NCBI RefSeq assembly: GCF_938017615.1
Contig: NZ_CALIJA010000139.1
Coordinates: 1 to 13,053 of the forward strand
Length of the DNA: 13,053 nt
Source: an uncultured Campylobacter sp.
Lineage (GTDB): Bacteria; Campylobacterota; Campylobacteria; Campylobacterales; Campylobacteraceae
Reading direction: 5' to 3'
The position numbers and the translations under genes are program-made. Positions 12,101 through 13,053 of the stretch are shown one piece after another. A model generated the notes under the pieces. That model worked only from the letters and a program-made list of their open reading frames with translations. It had not been told where the DNA came from and ran no database searches. The number at the start of each line of letters is the position of its first letter. Within the stretch, counting starts at the first letter, position 1.

Positions 12101-13053
12101 TACCGTTTTTGTGTGGCTTTTAATCGCCCTTTTCGCACCGCTTGCCTCGGCGATCTTCGCAGGCGTTTTCATTCGCGCCAAAGATAAGATGTTTATCGGC
12201 GTAATCTGCTCGGCGCTGGTGATTTTAAGTACTATCGCGTCGCTTGCTTTGATGGAGCTCGTCTCTGACAACCGCCTAATCAGCGTAAATTTAGCCGATT
12301 TCATAAGCACGGGATTTTTGGACGCAAAATTTAGCTTTCTCATAGATAGCGTAAGTGCGGTGATGATGGTGGTCGTAGGCATCGTATCCAGCGTCGTGCA
12401 CGTGTATTCGATCTACTATATGTGGGATGATGAAAACTTCTCTAAATTTTTCAGCTTCCTGGGGCTTTTCGTATTTTCGATGCTGGTTTTGGTAACGAGC
12501 GATAATTTTTTAGGACTTTTCATCGGCTGGGAGGGGGTCGGACTCTGCTCGTGGCTGTTAATAGGCTTTTGGTACGACAGGAGCAATTACAGCTGGTGCG
12601 CCAACGAAGCTTTCATAATGAACCGCATCGCAGACCTTGGGATGTTGCTTGGAATTTTTCTGATCTATTTAAATTTCGGCTCGCTGCGGTACGAGGTGGT
12701 ATTTGCGAACGCAGCGAGCTTGGAGCCTGAAATTTTAACTCTGATCGCCGCACTTTTATTTATCGGCGCGATGGGCAAAAGCGCGCAGTTTCCGTTCCAT
12801 ACCTGGCTTGCCGACGCGATGGCGGGTCCGACGCCCGTATCCGCGCTTATTCACGCAGCGACGATGGTTACGGCGGGCGTTTATCTGGTGATCCGCGCAA
12901 ACGCAATTTTCGCGCTCGCGCCCGAAGTAAGCGGCTTTATCGTCTGCTTGGGCGCTTTCGTGGCGGTTTTTGCCGCGTCAATGGCGCTGGTTCATAACGA
13001 TCTTAAAAAGATCATCGCCTACTCCACGCTTTCGCAGCTTGGCTATATGTTCG
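12093..13053 (+). CDS. nuoL: NADH-quinone oxidoreductase subunit L, cut by the window end
   Basis: Distal antiporter-like proton-pumping subunit (full length is usually about 600 aa); only the first 320 residues are in the window and the frame is still open at 13053. ATG 12093 was chosen because AAGG (12080-12083) lies 9 bases before it. An ATG three codons upstream (12084) would abut that site. The start overlaps nuoK by 8 bases. Key channel residues are present: E147 in helix 5 (IGWEGVGLCSWLLIGFW), K229 in helix 7 (GKSAQFPFHTW), and H254 in the family signature GPTPVSALIHAATMVTAG. Helix 8-10 sequence ends in LKKIIAYSTLSQLGYMF. No truncation is visible inside the part seen. Confidence 0.96.
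   Translation, partial: MLDTVFVWLLIALFAPLASAIFAGVFIRAKDKMFIGVICSALVILSTIASLALMELVSDNRLISVNLADFISTGFLDAKFSFLIDSVSAVMMVVVGIVSSVVHVYSIYYMWDDENFSKFFSFLGLFVFSMLVLVTSDNFLGLFIGWEGVGLCSWLLIGFWYDRSNYSWCANEAFIMNRIADLGMLLGIFLIYLNFGSLRYEVVFANAASLEPEILTLIAALLFIGAMGKSAQFPFHTWLADAMAGPTPVSALIHAATMVTAGVYLVIRANAIFALAPEVSGFIVCLGAFVAVFAASMALVHNDLKKIIAYSTLSQLGYMF

Overview
The window comes from an epsilonproteobacterium, most likely a Campylobacter species at the GC-richer end of the genus (C. gracilis / C. rectus / C. curvus type). This rests on the gene order nuoA-B-C-D, then two short proteins in place of nuoE and nuoF, then nuoG-H-I-J-K-L, and on frequent AAATTTTA-type words in otherwise GC-rich coding DNA. 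The species name is an inference.

Region 1 (about 1-2607) is the right-hand edge of an integrated phage or integrative element. Five tightly packed plus-strand genes end with a tyrosine recombinase that has a complete catalytic set. Before it are a 112-aa protein with a possible helix-turn-helix (a candidate excisionase) and three small genes of unknown function. The rest of the element lies left of the window.

Region 2 (2608-2822) is a 215-bp junction without a gene. It holds three 10-bp-spaced direct repeats directly after the integrase stop, a short hairpin, a 9-bp inverted repeat around an AT-rich stretch, and a probable sigma70-type promoter and ribosome binding site for nuoA. The attachment site is expected here, but its core cannot be named from one end.

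Region 3 (2823 to the window end) is the respiratory complex I operon on the plus strand. Every junction overlaps or is within about 10 bases, so the genes are very probably one transcript. NuoB, C, D and I form the connecting arm, NuoG is the large Fe-S subunit, and NuoA, H, J, K and L are membrane proton-pumping subunits; nuoL is cut by the window end. Classical NuoE and NuoF, which carry the NADH site, FMN and two Fe-S clusters, are absent. In their place are a 76-aa and a 235-aa protein matching in position and size the pair in C. jejuni (Cj1575c/Cj1574c), whose complex I is reported to use flavodoxin rather than NADH.

Special points in this copy are two low-complexity insertions in NuoG, an approximately 90-residue repetitive acidic tail on NuoI, a degenerate N7 cluster site in NuoG, and altered conserved residues in the NuoH quinone-site loop. 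I saw no CRISPR array, rRNA, tRNA or insertion sequence, and no clearly new multi-gene system. The most interesting material is the variant complex I and the element boundary.
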